NCBI GenBank assembly: GCA_963971405.1
Contig: OZ020486.1
Location: 16,763,419-16,827,418, forward strand
DNA length: 64,000 nt
From: Psococerastis gibbosa
Taxonomy: Eukaryota; Arthropoda; Insecta; Psocodea; Psocidae
Direction of reading: 5' to 3'
Below are positions 12,233 to 46,384 of the stretch, piece by piece (position 1 is the stretch's first letter; each line of letters opens with the position of its first letter). The translations under genes and the position numbers were made by a program. Under the pieces are notes generated by a model. That model saw nothing but the letters and a program-made list of their open reading frames with translations. It was not told where the DNA came from and did not search any database.

Positions 12233-13974
12233 TTAAACATGAAGTTGACCATAGTCAACTGTTACATCATGGATATCCTTCTTACATTGAGTGCGGCTGT
12301 CAAATTTTTGAAACCCATCTCCACCACAACCCTCATTATCAGCATCAGCTTGATACCTATTAACTTGCACTTTTTAGGGTTCAGGTTCACGGCTGAGGTA
12401 TCTTATTCAATGGCAGTTAATTATGGATGAAACCTGAATGACACTGCGAAACTCCATAGCTTATAAGCTTATGAACTGCCGTAAGTCACTTTATGTCTTG
12501 TTGCGGCCCGATGACTTCATTGGGGAGAGCACGCATATACTTTTTGGTCATGATTTAGTAACAAATATACAATATATTAGAACTTCATGGCTCCCGTATT
12601 TCAAGTTCGAACCAGAGGGGCTATCGCACTTGAATCATTTCTCATTTTCATTCTCAAAAATCTTATGCTGTCAAACGATGTTAAAGGTTGTTGTTGTTTA
12701 TTCACTTTTTACTTTTCTGCAAAATATCGAGATCAAATTGCAACAGGTGATTCTAGCCTATGCCTACTGCTACTAGCTGTCTTAAGAGGAAGCGGACCGT
12801 AGATAATGCCCCCCCCCCCCCCGGGATCAACCTCAAATCAGCTGGTTACAGAATGTTTTTGGTTTATATAATTATTGTTGTCCAAAACTAAATTAAAAAA
12901 ACTTGCTGTGCTGCATATGAAATAGGCCTCTGCTATATTTATTTTTGGATAGACCAAATCTTTGTAACTTGCGTATTAAATTAAACACAAATTATTATAA
13001 AGCAAGTGATTTTGGATAGATTGAGGGGTGGCCAATATCAACGGCCAAGCTGCCTGCATAATACAATATGTACAATATTGTAATAAAACTTTTCTTTTGT
13101 TGAATAGGTCCTGATTACAAACTCAAATATTTATTACACCCAAGATTTATTCGATCAAAGGAATATTGGAATGTTCATTTTGGAGTACCTATGTGATATG
13201 AATAATCTGAATGTATTGTAGGTATTACACTTTCGAATTTTTCTTGAACCCATATCTTTTGTACTGCGTACCAGTGGTCATTATTAAAATACTCATATAT
13301 CGTACTATAAACTAATTTATGCACGTCTTAATAAGTACTTCGATTGAAATAGAGCAGATCCAGCAAATGGCTAGTCTTGATTCTGATTCTTTAAATACAG
13401 GTCAGTTTAAAACAGGAAATATTATAAAATTCTCAAGACTTTCATGGTTTTGGCCACGGCTACCAGCCGGAACTCTCGTGGATAGCAAATGCATAGGACC
13501 TACCTACTGGTGTATGGGGCGCCCGAATGTCATGGAGCATGCATGTAACGGTCCCCCATGCCGTTACACCGGGTCTAGCTCTAGGCTTTTCGAGCAACTA
13601 GCCCATAAATATAAAATAAATTAGTGTTTCAACCTTTTACTTCGAGGAATTGTGTACAGTAATAGAATAGGGACTCGGATTGTATAAGTCATGATATATA
13701 CTGTATTAATTATTGGGTAGCACTACATGGGGCAGTATACAATATGTAAACTATATACACAACTACAAGTAAACTTCACAGTTTTATGGTCACATTCTTA
13801 CCACAATTAGAGCCCAGCCACCTGTATTTAATGCGAGTGAAGATGCTGACTTACGTGTATCTTATCTTTTGATTAATAAGTCTACAGCTTAAAAGCTAAT
13901 CGGGCGGGGTATGAACGAAGTCGAGTTTCATTTTGATTTATTGTTTTCCTATAAATAGGATTTATACGTTAGTA
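12233..13974. other. Non-coding stretch
   Basis: Only a C run (about 12809-12822) and short open frames (12438-12776, 13319-13624) without similarity to known domains. Confidence 0.5.
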
Positions 13975-14170
13975 TAAAGAAAGCTTTATGATGGTCGAAA
14001 TTTTCGATTAGGAGATTTCAATTGAATCAAATTTTTTTTCTGATTTCGTTCCAAAAGAAAGGTTTTGGATTTGAAGAATATGTAACCACGGGACAATTTT
14101 TTATAATGGAACAATTACTTATACTAATTGATAAAATATAGAAAAGCATTTACGGGTTCCATATTCCCAT
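13975..14170 (+). repeat. R1 repeat fragments
   Basis: GAAAGCTTTATGATGGTCG at 13979 and an R1 3'-end-like stretch at 14085-14160 (AAAAGCATTTACGGGTTCC). Confidence 0.6.
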
Positions 14171-15294
14171 AGAAATACATTAACTGGCGCGGCGGGAGCC
14201 ATAATATGCCTTACGAGGCACCCTTTAACCATAACCCAACTATCAGAGATAAGTACCAACGTAAAAAATATTGAAGTCTTACACATTGCAGCATAGCAGA
14301 ACGGATACCTGGACCCGGTCAAAAACTTTGTACTTAGCTTGTGCAGGCTACACTAGCAGCCATATTGATAACGGTTCCAGCCCCGGGATGCATATTCCCA
14401 GTTCCTCCATTAAGGAACAAACAAGTACAATAATATTTACAGTAGATACGTAAAGTATCTACAATAATATAGTTTTACTGTACCCACTGGATACTGTATA
14501 TCTATTGTAATATATAATTCCAATTCTTATGGTAACCACTTGATGATGCTACTCCAATGATAATTGACATTGTGATTAAAAAGAATTCATACCTGCAATA
14601 TTTACCTATGATACCTATTACTATAAATCCTGTAAATTGAATTATTAACTTGAAATGACCCCAACAATCACAGTCCAGACATAATTCACTAGCTTCCACA
14701 GTGCAAATTACAGTAATTTGACAACAATAACTCTCAATGACAGGGTATGCGAAACAAGTAAAATATACTAGCCTAAGTAACTCCAGTCAATTTCAAGTGG
14801 TAAATCTAGCCTTTGCTGGAGCAATAATTTTAACAGCATGCCAAGCGAATCGCCTGCACATGTGAGAGAAAAAGAGAGGTTCTCGAACTCTTTGTCACGA
14901 CCCTCGGGCTCTAGAAGACTTCAAGTTCAGGAAAACCGAGAGGAAATGATATTGCGCACATCGGGTATGAGTTTGTGTGATTGGTGTTAATTAAATTCTG
15001 GAGACCCGTTATTTTTAATCAATGGCAATGTCTGTAATTTCATTGCATTGTAAATAGCACATTGGATTATTGGAGCAGGCAACCAATCAGAGCTGTACAG
15101 TAGATATTACAATGTTGCTGTTTAGCAGCTTTAGAACTATGATTTCAGTAGACTACATTATGGTACTGTAAATTATCCGCTAACAGTTTAAAAAAACATA
15201 GAAAATCATCTAAATGTTCATTGTAGAGCCTAGAGCTCCAGACGTACACATCTATATATACAGTAGTATGTGGCTTTCACTTAAAGCGATTAAT
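14171..15294. other. Non-coding stretch
   Basis: Nothing recognised. 16600-17090 and 17483-18135 also show no gene. Confidence 0.5.
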
Positions 15295-15306
15295 GCAAGT
15301 TATGTA

Positions 15307-15550
15307 GTAGTAGTATTATGGTTGGACACAGTCCCAGGCCACGGTGTGGGCCCATAGGACAGGGGACCTCCTGATTATAGTGGATTCCGAACCACTTGGA
15401 AAACACAGTGAAGTCACACGATTAGTTCGGAGGTGACCAGGTCAAGTCCTACCATGTTTCCCTACCGGCACTGTGCACACTACCAAATTATCTGCATCTT
15501 TGAACCTGCTCTGGTCCGCTGGATTCAACTTGGTAGGTTAGGCGGCCGGC
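15307..15550 (-). repeat. SINE family R2, copy 2
   Basis: Full-length copy between 12-bp duplications GCAAGTTATGTA (15295-15306 and 15551-15562). Confidence 0.88.
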
Positions 15551-15725
15551 GCAAGTTATGTAACTACTTCAACTAAACCCAGTCAATATCGGTTCTTTTT
15601 AAATCCATAACAATTACACTATTAAGGCATCCATAATGTAGAGGAACCTTTCTTCTAAGGGAACATTGTCAAGCATATTTACCATACAATTAATTGGTAG
15701 ACATTAAATCCGAACTGGAGTATCA

Positions 15726-15800
15726 AGAAAAACTTGAGTCCCATGGGACTAGAACCCGCGATCTATGACTTTGATTACATTCACCATACCGATTGGCAAT
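15726..15800 (-). repeat. tRNA-like SINE head fragment
   Basis: The complement contains ATCGCGGGTTCTAGTCCCAT, a pol III B-box context, with a weak A-box region (GGTATGGTGAATGTAAT) upstream. No other copy was found in this window. Confidence 0.4.
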
Positions 15801-16092
15801 CACGTTCCAATGGGTTTTTTTGCGGTTGCGCGTGCTGTCAGTTCACTACCCTGCATGTCGAGAGTTAGGTATGCAGATCAGACCACCTTCATACAGCCTA
15901 AAATGACTTAACTCCTCCATGTGACAGCCTTAGGGTGATCGGCCCGGCGTACCATTGATATTCTACGGGCAGCCATCCGGTGGCGAGGCATGGCATGGAA
16001 TTTTCAGCCAACATAACGAACAGTTTCTTGGTACCTAGCATAGCCTTAGATACGGTTATTGCTTGAGCTCTATAAAAGTCAGGACATGCAGA

Positions 16093-16310
16093 GTAGTGAT
16101 ACGGACTCCAACTTTCACCCGAAAGGCTGTTGGTTCGAGTACTACACTAGCTACATTTTCTGGCCATGCTTCGGAGGGCATGTAAAGCAGGTGGTCCCGG
16201 GCCTTCCTAGTTGGGTGTAAGAGAGAGCTTTATAGCCCTAACTCCGCTAGGTTAGCTTAGTAATAGAACGAAAAAAAGTCAATAATTATTTATTTATTTA
16301 TTTATAAATA
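16093..16310 (+). repeat. tRNA-derived SINE family B
   Basis: A-box-like AGTGATACGGACTCC and B box GGTTCGAGTAC, body GGAGGGCATGTAAAGCAGGT, tail ATTTATTTATTTATTT. Confidence 0.82.
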
Positions 16311-16439
16311 GAAGAAATGGGGAATTCGAGCGTGCCAAAAATATTTTTAGAAACCTGGGGACACCTGCTACATTTTCTCAGTGTCTGCGTTTTGGGAACG
16401 TGGCGAGTGGACCCTGAAATTAAAAAATATACTTTTTGT

Positions 16440-16600
16440 GGGAAGCGAAAATTGCGAAAATGGAAACAAAACAATTTTGAGTAGAACTTTCCATTGTTTA
16501 AATTATCTTGGTTACATTTTTAATCCCAGGTTAGGATTTAAAAAAATCACCATAGCTGATGATGACTGCTTAGTGACCTAACAACATCAATCCAGGCTAT
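16440..16600 (+). repeat. R3 repeat
   Basis: AAACAAAACAATTTTGAGTAG ... TTAATCCCAGGTTAG recurs at 46385-46500 and 47550-47670 (20-30% divergent). Ends not defined. Confidence 0.6.
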
Positions 16601-17091
16601 TGAATATTATTGCTATTGTAGCCCCTGAAAGTTCGCAACTTGACAACATATGTTTTAGTCTATCAAACACAAACTTTGTGTTTAGGTTAGTTAGTGTGTA
16701 CCACAGGCCTATTCTTCAATATCAGGGGCGTTCAGACACTTTGCAGAAGTTAACAAGCCAGCAGCTGGTTAAAGTTTGACATGATATCACACATTATGCT
16801 GTACCATACAAAGTGAATGAACACTTAAGCGTAGGACTTTGCTGACGCCCGTACCCTGGAACTTTAGTCAACTTTTGGAGAACTAGTCACTGATGGGGCT
16901 TCTGGGAAATGCCCTTGGATATATACATTTTCCAGCTGCACATGGGGTACCTATTACTATCATCTTGCTGTGTCCGAATTCAGCCACGGTCAGAGATGTC
17001 ACTCGGTGTTCCTTGAGTAAATACTTCTGAGATTTTTAGGTCTATAGAACATGATTCATGTGGGCCTACTATTACGATTATGTTATAACTT

Positions 17092-17478
17092 ATGCTGAGT
17101 GTTCAAAATGTTTTTTAAATAAGAAATTTTGCTGATTTTTTGACGAAAATAATTTATTGTTCATTCCACAGATACAAAGATAACAATGTGAACTGATAAA
17201 AAAACTCATAAAAAATCCAAATTATCGCAGGAAGTTTATATTTTCTGAACTGACATATTATTACCTTAAAAAAATTGGATAAAGAGCCTTGAGCCCATTT
17301 TGTAGCACAGTTGTAAATTTGTAAGGGAAATAGACAGCTTTCACAGAAAGCTCGTATTTTTTAAGATTTTTTCATCTGCTCCCTTTTATATCTTTGTGGC
17401 TGTGAAACGAGCAATTAATTAATTTCGTCCAAAAATTACGATAATTTCTTGTTTACAAAACATTTTGAACACTCAGGC
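17092..17478. mobile_element. TTAA-target palindromic MITE, family 1, second copy
   Basis: Same element as 9637-10023 in the other orientation; the right flank is TTAA and the left tip is mutated. Confidence 0.8.
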
Positions 17479-18143
17479 TTAACAAGGAATTAAAAATTTT
17501 AGAATGAAAAGTGCTACTCAGAAGTGTTTTGTTTATTTTGAACCCCAGCAATAAGTTAGTGCTAAACGGCATAGTAGACCTCAGAAGTGAGGTAAGTTAT
17601 CAGTCACGAATATAGGCTATGCCTGTCAGTTCCTTGAGGTATGGTATGAAATTTATTTTTTTGTTGCCTTGTGTCTATGTTGTGTAATTATAAACTGCTC
17701 TGAATATGCTACTTACGGTAATAATGATTTGACGAATAGCATGGCAATGACAAATTTTCAATTTTGAAAAATGATTCATTATGTGCATTCTATATTAAAA
17801 CGACGCTTCGTTGAGTCATACAACACAGCAAAAAAATTACCATAAGAAATTACTGCGTACATATTCTCCTCAATTATATTTATGCGTACAAATATTTGAA
17901 TGAACCATAAGTTACGCCCATATATCTTGCGGGCGACTTGCTCATTAAGTACGGATTCACCCGCACTCGGTATGCGGTAACTGTATTGCAGACCTTGGTT
18001 TCGTGTGGGTAGCCAAGTCGAAACTGAGAAGTTAATCCATGTACAATTACCCTTCCGAACGGTACACACAACATACCTATGCCATTTTATCATCCGCACC
18101 TTCTTTCTTTGTTAGTTTGGCTTGGGCGTTGGTATGGTATGAT

Positions 18144-18440
18144 TAAGGCACTATATACCCGGGTATTGTCATCCGCCATTTTTTATCCTATATGTCCCAT
18201 ATGCTAAGTATTGTAATTATTTTTAAGAAAAGTAAAAGATTGAAAAAAACGAAAACAAGTTTTAGTATTTTTTTTATGAAACACTTCCCTAATTGGTAGA
18301 ACGTTTTTTTAATAAAAAATAAATAAACAACGATAAATTTCTAATAATAAATAGGTAAACGCCCAATGCTTGGCTTATACACCAGACTTATAATGGATAA
18401 AAAATGGCGGATGACAATACCTGTCTAATATAGAGCCCTA
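18144..18440. mobile_element. hAT-like MITE, AT-rich
   Basis: Perfect 8-bp duplications GGTATGAT. Inverted ends share GGTATTGTCATCCGCCATTT plus the outer TARGGCNCTATAT. Confidence 0.85.
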
Positions 18441-18543
18441 GGTATGATAATTGGGATATCATGAGAAATCAATCGTGTCGGTACATTCAACTGAAAAACT
18501 GAAAATTGAAAATAAAACATTCTGTATGACTTTGTACATAGGG

Positions 18544-18741
18544 TAGTAGTAGTATGGTTGGACACAGTCCCAGGCCACGGTGTGGGCCCATAGGACAGGG
18601 GACCTCCTGATTATAGTGGATTCCGAACCACTTGGGAAACACAGTGAAGTCACACGATTAGTTCGGAGGTGACCAGGACAAGTCGTACCATGTTTCCCTA
18701 CCGGCACTGTGCACACGACCAAGTTATCTGCATCTTTGAAT
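18544..18741 (-). repeat. SINE family R2, copy 3 (5' truncated, tandem)
   Basis: Truncated by about 45 bp at its 5' end. Bounded by CTTTGTACATAGGG at 18530-18543 and 18742-18755. Confidence 0.88.
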
Positions 18742-18755
18742 CTTTGTACATAGGG

Positions 18756-18953
18756 TAGTAGTAGTATGGTTGGACACTGTCCCAGGCCACGGTGTGGGCC
18801 CATAGGACAGGGGACCTCCTGATTATAGTGGATTCCGAACCACTTGGGAAACACAGTGAAGTCACACGATTAGTTCGGAGGTGACCAGGACAAGTCCTAC
18901 CATGTTTCCCTACCGGCACTGTGCACACGACCAAGTTATCTGCATCTTTGAAT
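18756..18953 (-). repeat. SINE family R2, copy 4 (tandem partner of copy 3)
   Basis: Almost identical to copy 3, with the same truncation point, and ends at a third CTTTGTACATAGGG (18954-18967). Confidence 0.88.
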
Positions 18954-19239
18954 CTTTGTACATAGGGTAAGAAAAATAATTATGCAATAGTAGCTTAGTT
19001 GTATAGTTCACATTTATTCACTTTAAAATAATTTTTCTGAGCTAATTGAATTGAATTGAAAGGACTTCATTGACATAGCTGTACCAAAAGGAGACCAATA
19101 ATAAGACTATAAAGTCTTTTTTTCATACTAACCCTAAAAAAGACTGTATAATTAATAAGTAGATACTTAAAATTAAAACTAGAAGAAAAAAAAACGGGAG
19201 AGAAAGAGAGGAAAAAAAAAGGATATGCAGGGGGGGGGG

Positions 19240-19400
19240 ATACATTGTTATCACCATTACCAGACCAGAGAGAGTCTCAAGCGTTATCTAAGATATATTG
19301 TTGAATTAATTTCTTAAAGCTACTGAGTGAATTACCTACCCTAACCTCCAATGGTAGGCGGTTCCAGTGGCGAATAGTGCATAGTACTGTAGATTGCCCA
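19240..19400 (-). pseudogene. LINE ORF2 C-terminus with 3' UTR
   Basis: The minus-strand frame gives RHWNRLPLEVRVGNSLSSFK and then LIQQYILDNA-stop, the conserved end of LINE ORF2. The 3' UTR extends left to about 19047, ending in an ATTCA-type repeat tail (TTGAATTGAATTGAA on the plus strand). Confidence 0.8.
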
Positions 19401-19484
19401 TGTCATCTCGAATAATTATACTTTCAGTGTAAACTAACATATCTATGTACCTAGGAGTCGTACCTTCAGTTCAGTTATCCTTAC

Positions 19485-19680
19485 GCCTGTTTCATTGTGT
19501 TAATAGCCAATAGAAACACTGTTTCAGCTTGTCGAGTAGCCGGTGTGGGTTGACATCGAGGTGCATCTTTTTGCCGGCGGCCTTAATTAATTTGGAAACA
19601 ATGCCTACCAATAATATCAGAAAAACTGAAGAGGTCGTTGGCAGGGCATGGCATGCCACTAAAAAGGGCTTCGTTCTAAA
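19485..19680 (+). repeat. R4 repeat
   Basis: Shares GCCTGTTTCATTGTGTTAAT, GTAGCCGGTGTGGGTTGACA and GAGGTCGTTGGCAGGGCAT with 38596-38800. Confidence 0.65.
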
Positions 19681-19983
19681 AAGAAGAATGTTGTACATTG
19701 GTCCTATATATAGAACCGGCCTGAGTTTACTCGAATCAATTAGTAGAAAGATAATATGAATAATTCCATTGTAAGTAATTCTCTTATGGTTAAGTTTCGG
19801 TTCCCTCAACATCCCCTATCCCAAAGCTCTGAATTCATTGGTGGGACGTTTGCAAAGTCCAGAACAGCAATGCAGAAAGCAAAAAGCTAGATGATTTTGT
19901 TCAATGGCCATATTATACAACATGAAAGTTGGTTGTGGTTGACATCGGATAATTTAAAAGTTTGGTTCCAGTCATGAGACAAG

Positions 19984-20167
19984 CAAGGGCGGATTTTGCC
20001 TCCAATTTAGGGGGGGGGGGTCAACGGTCAGATTCAGTGGATTATACCATTAAAAAACATAATTATTTTTAATTCACACAGTAAACCCATTGTTATCTAG
20101 TGCAAGTTAATTTATTTGGGGGGGGGGGGGGGGTCCAGGCCCGCTGACCCCCTAAAATCCGCCCTTG
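19984..20167. mobile_element. hAT-like MITE with G runs
   Basis: Tips CAAGGGCGGATTTT on both ends, perfect 8-bp duplications GAGACAAG (19976-19983 and 20168-20175), internal runs of 10 and about 17 G. Lies about 240 bp upstream of protease exon 1. Confidence 0.9.
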
Positions 20168-20404
20168 GAGACAAGCAAACTAGGTGCCTATCCCATTTAG
20201 GTGAATCCCCAATATTAGGATACGCGCACAAGGATCGAGGAAACGTGCAAATATTCACAGCTTCTGATTCTTCTGATTAGTTGGGGTCTGTTGGCTATTC
20301 GTCAAGAATATGGACGTCACCCATTGATAGAACAAACTTGTCAATATTGGGATCAATGTTTAGGTTCTCTTCAGCATTTGACGTCACTTTACTTAGGAAG
20401 CAAA

Positions 20405-42308
<21,904 letters not shown>

Positions 42309-42481
42309 ACGCCGGGTAATAATTCTCTTTTGTGTACACATGTTTCCAACAGACTGATGTTTTCTCCAATATAGAGTTAAGTCATTTTTTTTGTATTTTA
42401 CAGTTCATTTTTATTTGAGTTGATAACTTTTCCCGCAATCCAATATTTTGCATGAAATTTCTCGCCTAGAGAATGATTTTA

Positions 42482-42548
42482 TGCGCTTATTCCACCTACG
42501 TCAATAGTGCATAGTAAATGTGGTATTGACGTAGGTGGAATAAGCGCC
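42482..42548. mobile_element. Palindromic element D, minimal hairpin in the presumed 3' UTR
   Basis: A 24-bp perfect stem (GCGCTTATTCCACCTACGTC plus four bases) closes a 17-nt loop. Flanks are TTA and TAA. It lies 174 nt after the protease stop codon and just before AATAAA. Confidence 0.88.
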
Positions 42549-42560
42549 TAACAAAATGAA

Positions 42561-42566
42561 AATAAA
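42561..42566 (+). promoter_or_regulatory. Candidate poly(A) signal AATAAA of the protease gene
   Basis: First canonical hexamer downstream of the stop, 253 nt after it and 12 nt after a palindromic element. A second AATAAA lies at 42809-42814. Not confirmed by transcript data. Confidence 0.4.
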
Positions 42567-43556
42567 TCAGAAAAACGAAGTCACGAGAAGTTTGTTTCAA
42601 TGGGATACAATCTTTTCGGATCAACATTTTTCCCCTGTACCATACCTCATCTTCGCAGCCGGCATAGCAAACGGGAAAAAATTATTTCCCGGGGATTATT
42701 TAATTACGATGATGGAACTAATCTGCACATCTTTAGTAAATATAAATGAAATTTATACGTAAAACAGAATACATTCAATTGGTTTGCCCTATTGGGCCAC
42801 ACAGGTAAAATAAAACTTTTGCCACGTCTAACACTAGTGTTTTTAATTTTTTAATTTTTTGAATTTTATTTAAACGCTAGTAGTCTAAGAATAAAAAGCA
42901 ATTAATCTCCCTTGACAAAAAATAAGTTACCTATGTGATTGTAATTTTCATTCGCTCTCATTAGGGTTTATTTCAGATAATTTAGACGTATGTGTAATAA
43001 CTTTAATAATGAATTACGTTTAAGAATTAGTTTTAATTTTCCGTTGGTGATACGGCAGCTGATAGATTCTGCGAAGAGTGAATTATCTACTAGGTTCAAC
43101 CATTTCCCCTAATAAAAGTGAAACGTCCACTGGTGGGTAAAGGAAAGGCTTAAAAATGGCCAAACGAATGATTAACCGGAGCGCAACCTCGAGCGCAAAC
43201 TCCACCCCAGGGAAGGATACAGTAGGCTACTAGGCAACGGACTTTACATGTGCGTAATACTATATATATATGTCGTAGTAATCTGAACACATAGACAGTT
43301 CCTCCAACCTCCAACTAGGCCTACTCTTCCAAATAACCTATAACTTTAAGCACATTTACAAACACTAAATACATTAATTATTGGTGTCACACTGAGTTTA
43401 CATAGATGTAGTTTTTTAATAATAATTTGGTAGGAAAGTCACCGCAAATGCAAATGGCTACAACTATGTATAATGGCTTACTCTATACATTGTAGTATTA
43501 TATGGTATATATAATACTGACATTAAATTAACTTTGGTTGTAGAGGTAACCTCCTC

Positions 43557-43685
43557 GTTATAACCGAAATTAGAGGATATGGAAAAAACTGGGCTTGGCG
43601 GGATTCAAACCCACGATCTACGCCTAACCGGGGCGTCGTCTTAACCTCTGGACCACAAACCCTTTCCTCTAATTTTGGTTATGGC
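43557..43685. repeat. Inverted repeat framing the tRNA-like unit
   Basis: ATAACCGAAATTAGAGG at the left pairs with CCTCTAATTTTGGTTAT at the right (one mismatch); the tRNA-like 72-mer fills the middle. Confidence 0.75.
43591..43662 (-). tRNA. tRNA-like 72-mer, probably a tRNA-derived element or pseudogene
   Basis: In minus sense it folds as a cloverleaf: 7-bp acceptor (GGGTTTG with CAAGCCC, one G-T), a D arm starting GTCC and closing GAC, a 5-bp anticodon stem ACGCC/GGCGT, a 5-nt variable loop, and a T arm GTGGG TTTGAAT CCCGC. The loop CCGGTTA puts GGT (Thr) at the anticodon, but position 33 is C instead of the universal U. A T6 run follows two bases after the acceptor (pol III terminator). 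It lies inside a roughly 20-bp inverted repeat, which argues for a mobile tRNA-derived unit over a working tRNA gene. Confidence 0.5.
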
Positions 43686-44199
43686 TTACTCTAGTACCTT
43701 ACCATTGTATGAAAAAATGTTGATGTTAAAGTATCAACCGGAATTAGTCTGAATGCAGCGAGGGAAAGGAGTAGGAATTTCATAGCCTCTTCAGAAAAAT
43801 CAGATAAAATGGTAAGTCCCTACACAATAACTCCAATTTTTTAAGAAATTCGGCGCCCGCAACCCTTATAATGTCACAACCTTTTATCAATCTTGTGTTC
43901 GGTGCGGGCCGTTCTCTTGTGTCTCCGATAATAAAATTCTATAGTAAGTCTCTTTTCTCCCAATTCCCCCCCATTAATCCGCATCTTGAGAAAATGTTAA
44001 AGAAAAGTATAATTTTTCGTCATTTTTCAAATTTCACGCGCCTTTTCATTGTCTGGGTACTTGTGAACTGGGGAAGTCATGTTATTTCGATTTGTTTTTA
44101 GTTTATTCTATTGACGACTCTTTCGCAATGCATAGGCTCCATAATGGGAAAGCATATTTTTATGTGTACCTACTCAATAATATTGAGTGCAAAATTTAG

Positions 44200-44311
44200 C
44201 GCGCGCGGATGTTGGTATCATATTATGTTACCAACATATTATGTTACCAACATATTATGTTACCAACATATTATGTTACCAACATATTATGTTACCAACA
44301 TCCGCGTGCTG
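44200..44311. mobile_element. Hairpin element enclosing a 16-bp minisatellite
   Basis: Tips GCGCGGATGTTGGTA and TACCAACATCCGCGTGC face each other. Between them are five exact copies of CATATTATGTTACCAA (44219-44298). Confidence 0.85.
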
Positions 44312-45864
44312 CTTGTGATAACACCTGTGTTAGACCGTATGTTACTTGTTTTTTTCAATTTGTTAACTATGTTTGTATGTGTGACTGATTTGCAATTTCA
44401 ATTGCCTAACTCTTCAGCACTTAGTTTTTAAGATTTTTTTATTAATATTGACTTAGACATTAGACTTTTTACATATTAATGTATTACATGTAAGAGGCCG
44501 AACAATATTGTATTCATTTACAAATATAGTGGTTAAGCTACGGTAATATAGGCCTAGTACAGTTTAGCACACGTTTCCATGGGTTTCCAAGCATCTTGAA
44601 TGCCCCTGTTACTTTATAGACAGAAAACAGAGAATTCTCAAACTCAAAGAAAATGCCCCATCAAGTCTAAGTTTCATGTTTATTTTTACTTTTTTTGTCT
44701 TGTTGGTTAGTTCATCGTGAGGTCAGTTTTTATGGAGTTTTAAAACCAATGTAGTAATTTGTAGATACAACTTACTGTACCGCACTCTAGGCTACACACT
44801 ACAGTTTCGCAGTAAAATACAAAACAGCTATTCTTCGGGTTGTAATAAAATTTTCTGCCTAGGTATACAAGCACGCTGCCTTAAATTGATTGGGTTAGAA
44901 GCCAATCTGTACAAATCTTTAATTTTTGAGGTACGAGTAAGTTCACCATGACAATTTCCGAGAACTAATCTATGTGACAATTGTGAGCAGCCAAACGTTA
45001 TAACTCTATCATACTACGCTGCGTAGTTGTTGATCTGTAGGGGGTTGCAAATGTGGCAAGCGTTAAAATGATATTCTTCTTCTTCTTCTTTAAATGCCTC
45101 CTCTATCGAAGATTGGCGTTAGTTGGTTGTTAGTTGACGGCCACATACTATGAATCTAAATTAATCAATCAAAAATCGTAGCGAACAATTATTTCTATTG
45201 TACCAGTCCTATACAATGATTACCCAACTCTACTTATCGATATTTCATGCTACATTTGGATGGTTTTGTTAAAAAAATTAAGTTAAGTCTGATAGCCTAT
45301 TAACATGCAGCATTTAAATACGATACCATTAATTAACTACGGTATATTAAATAGTATTTTTGACAGTTAGAGCCAGAGGGCGCCCATAATCTATGAGCCA
45401 ATGAGTGACAGATTGGAGAGGGTGGCTGCTGAGATGGTAGTCAGCGGCAGCGCTATTTGGCCGAGTTCGAGTCAGTACTGTGCGGAAATTTGTGCGGGGA
45501 TGGCTGTTGTGCTCTTCGCGGGGAAAAACCTCCGGTGCTTTCTCAATTATATTCAATTTGATGCTGGAGAAACCATCTACACGTCTTAAAGGTGGGATTT
45601 GGCTTTTGAATTGTTTCCTATTTCAAGAGTTAGCATGAGATGGCTCAGTGCCTTACAAAAAACTTTAATACCTTTCTGATACTATAGTGTCTCTCGTAAT
45701 GAAAATGAAAAGTTAGCCTAACGTTGCTTCGAAACCAAATCCATGCTAAATCTGTCACGCTCATTTCATTTTAATATTGTTTTCAATTTAATTTTTAATT
45801 TTTTTTCCTCTCCATCTTAGCCTATTGTATATTTGTAGCAAGTAAGTAGTAAGGCTCACATTTT

Positions 45865-46034
45865 TTTTTAAAGGTAAATCGCATACAATGTTATAAATGT
45901 CCCCGATTTACCTCTTTAGTCGCCTCTCTATAGGTTAGTACCGGTGTTGAGTTATGACATGCCTCCGATCGCATGGCGTGTAGACTCGTACAAGTACAAG
46001 CACGCTATCACATTAATTGTTATCGAAGTCGATT
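45865..46034 (-). repeat. tRNA-derived SINE family A
   Basis: Inverted copy; the complement shows ATCGACTTCGATAACAATT and CACGCCATGCGATCGGAG. Confidence 0.75.
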
Positions 46035-46384
46035 ACATACAGTGTATGTTTTTTCAGTTCAGTTATTAGTTAGCCGCTAATGATGGTGCCTAATGGTAAA
46101 TATCTAGCTAGGCCTAATAAGGTCCATTTGAAATTAATCGGGAAAAGAAGAAAAAACTGACGCCCCAGTGACTTCCAGCACGCTAAGCAACCCAATTAGC
46201 CCATGTTTTAAAAATATTTTTTTTAATTTTTAACAGTAATAAGAATCCAAAAATATATTGACATTTCTCCAGCGGAAAAACTATGGTGATTATTTTTAAT
46301 TTTAACCTGGATTAGTATGACCTAGTAATTTAGGCTACTTACACCAGTGAGCCTACTAGGTCGTTTAGAATTAACTTATTCCTG

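Noticed and set aside
12438-12776. Plus-strand 112-aa ORF
   Set aside because: No recognisable family, no splice or promoter context; composition like surrounding non-coding DNA.
18459-18934. Minus-strand ORFs of 131 and 78 aa with repeated peptides
   Set aside because: Translation of two tandem R2 SINE copies; similar peptides appear at each R2 copy.
44219-44298. CRISPR-like array
   Set aside because: The 16-bp units are directly contiguous with no spacers; eukaryotic minisatellite.
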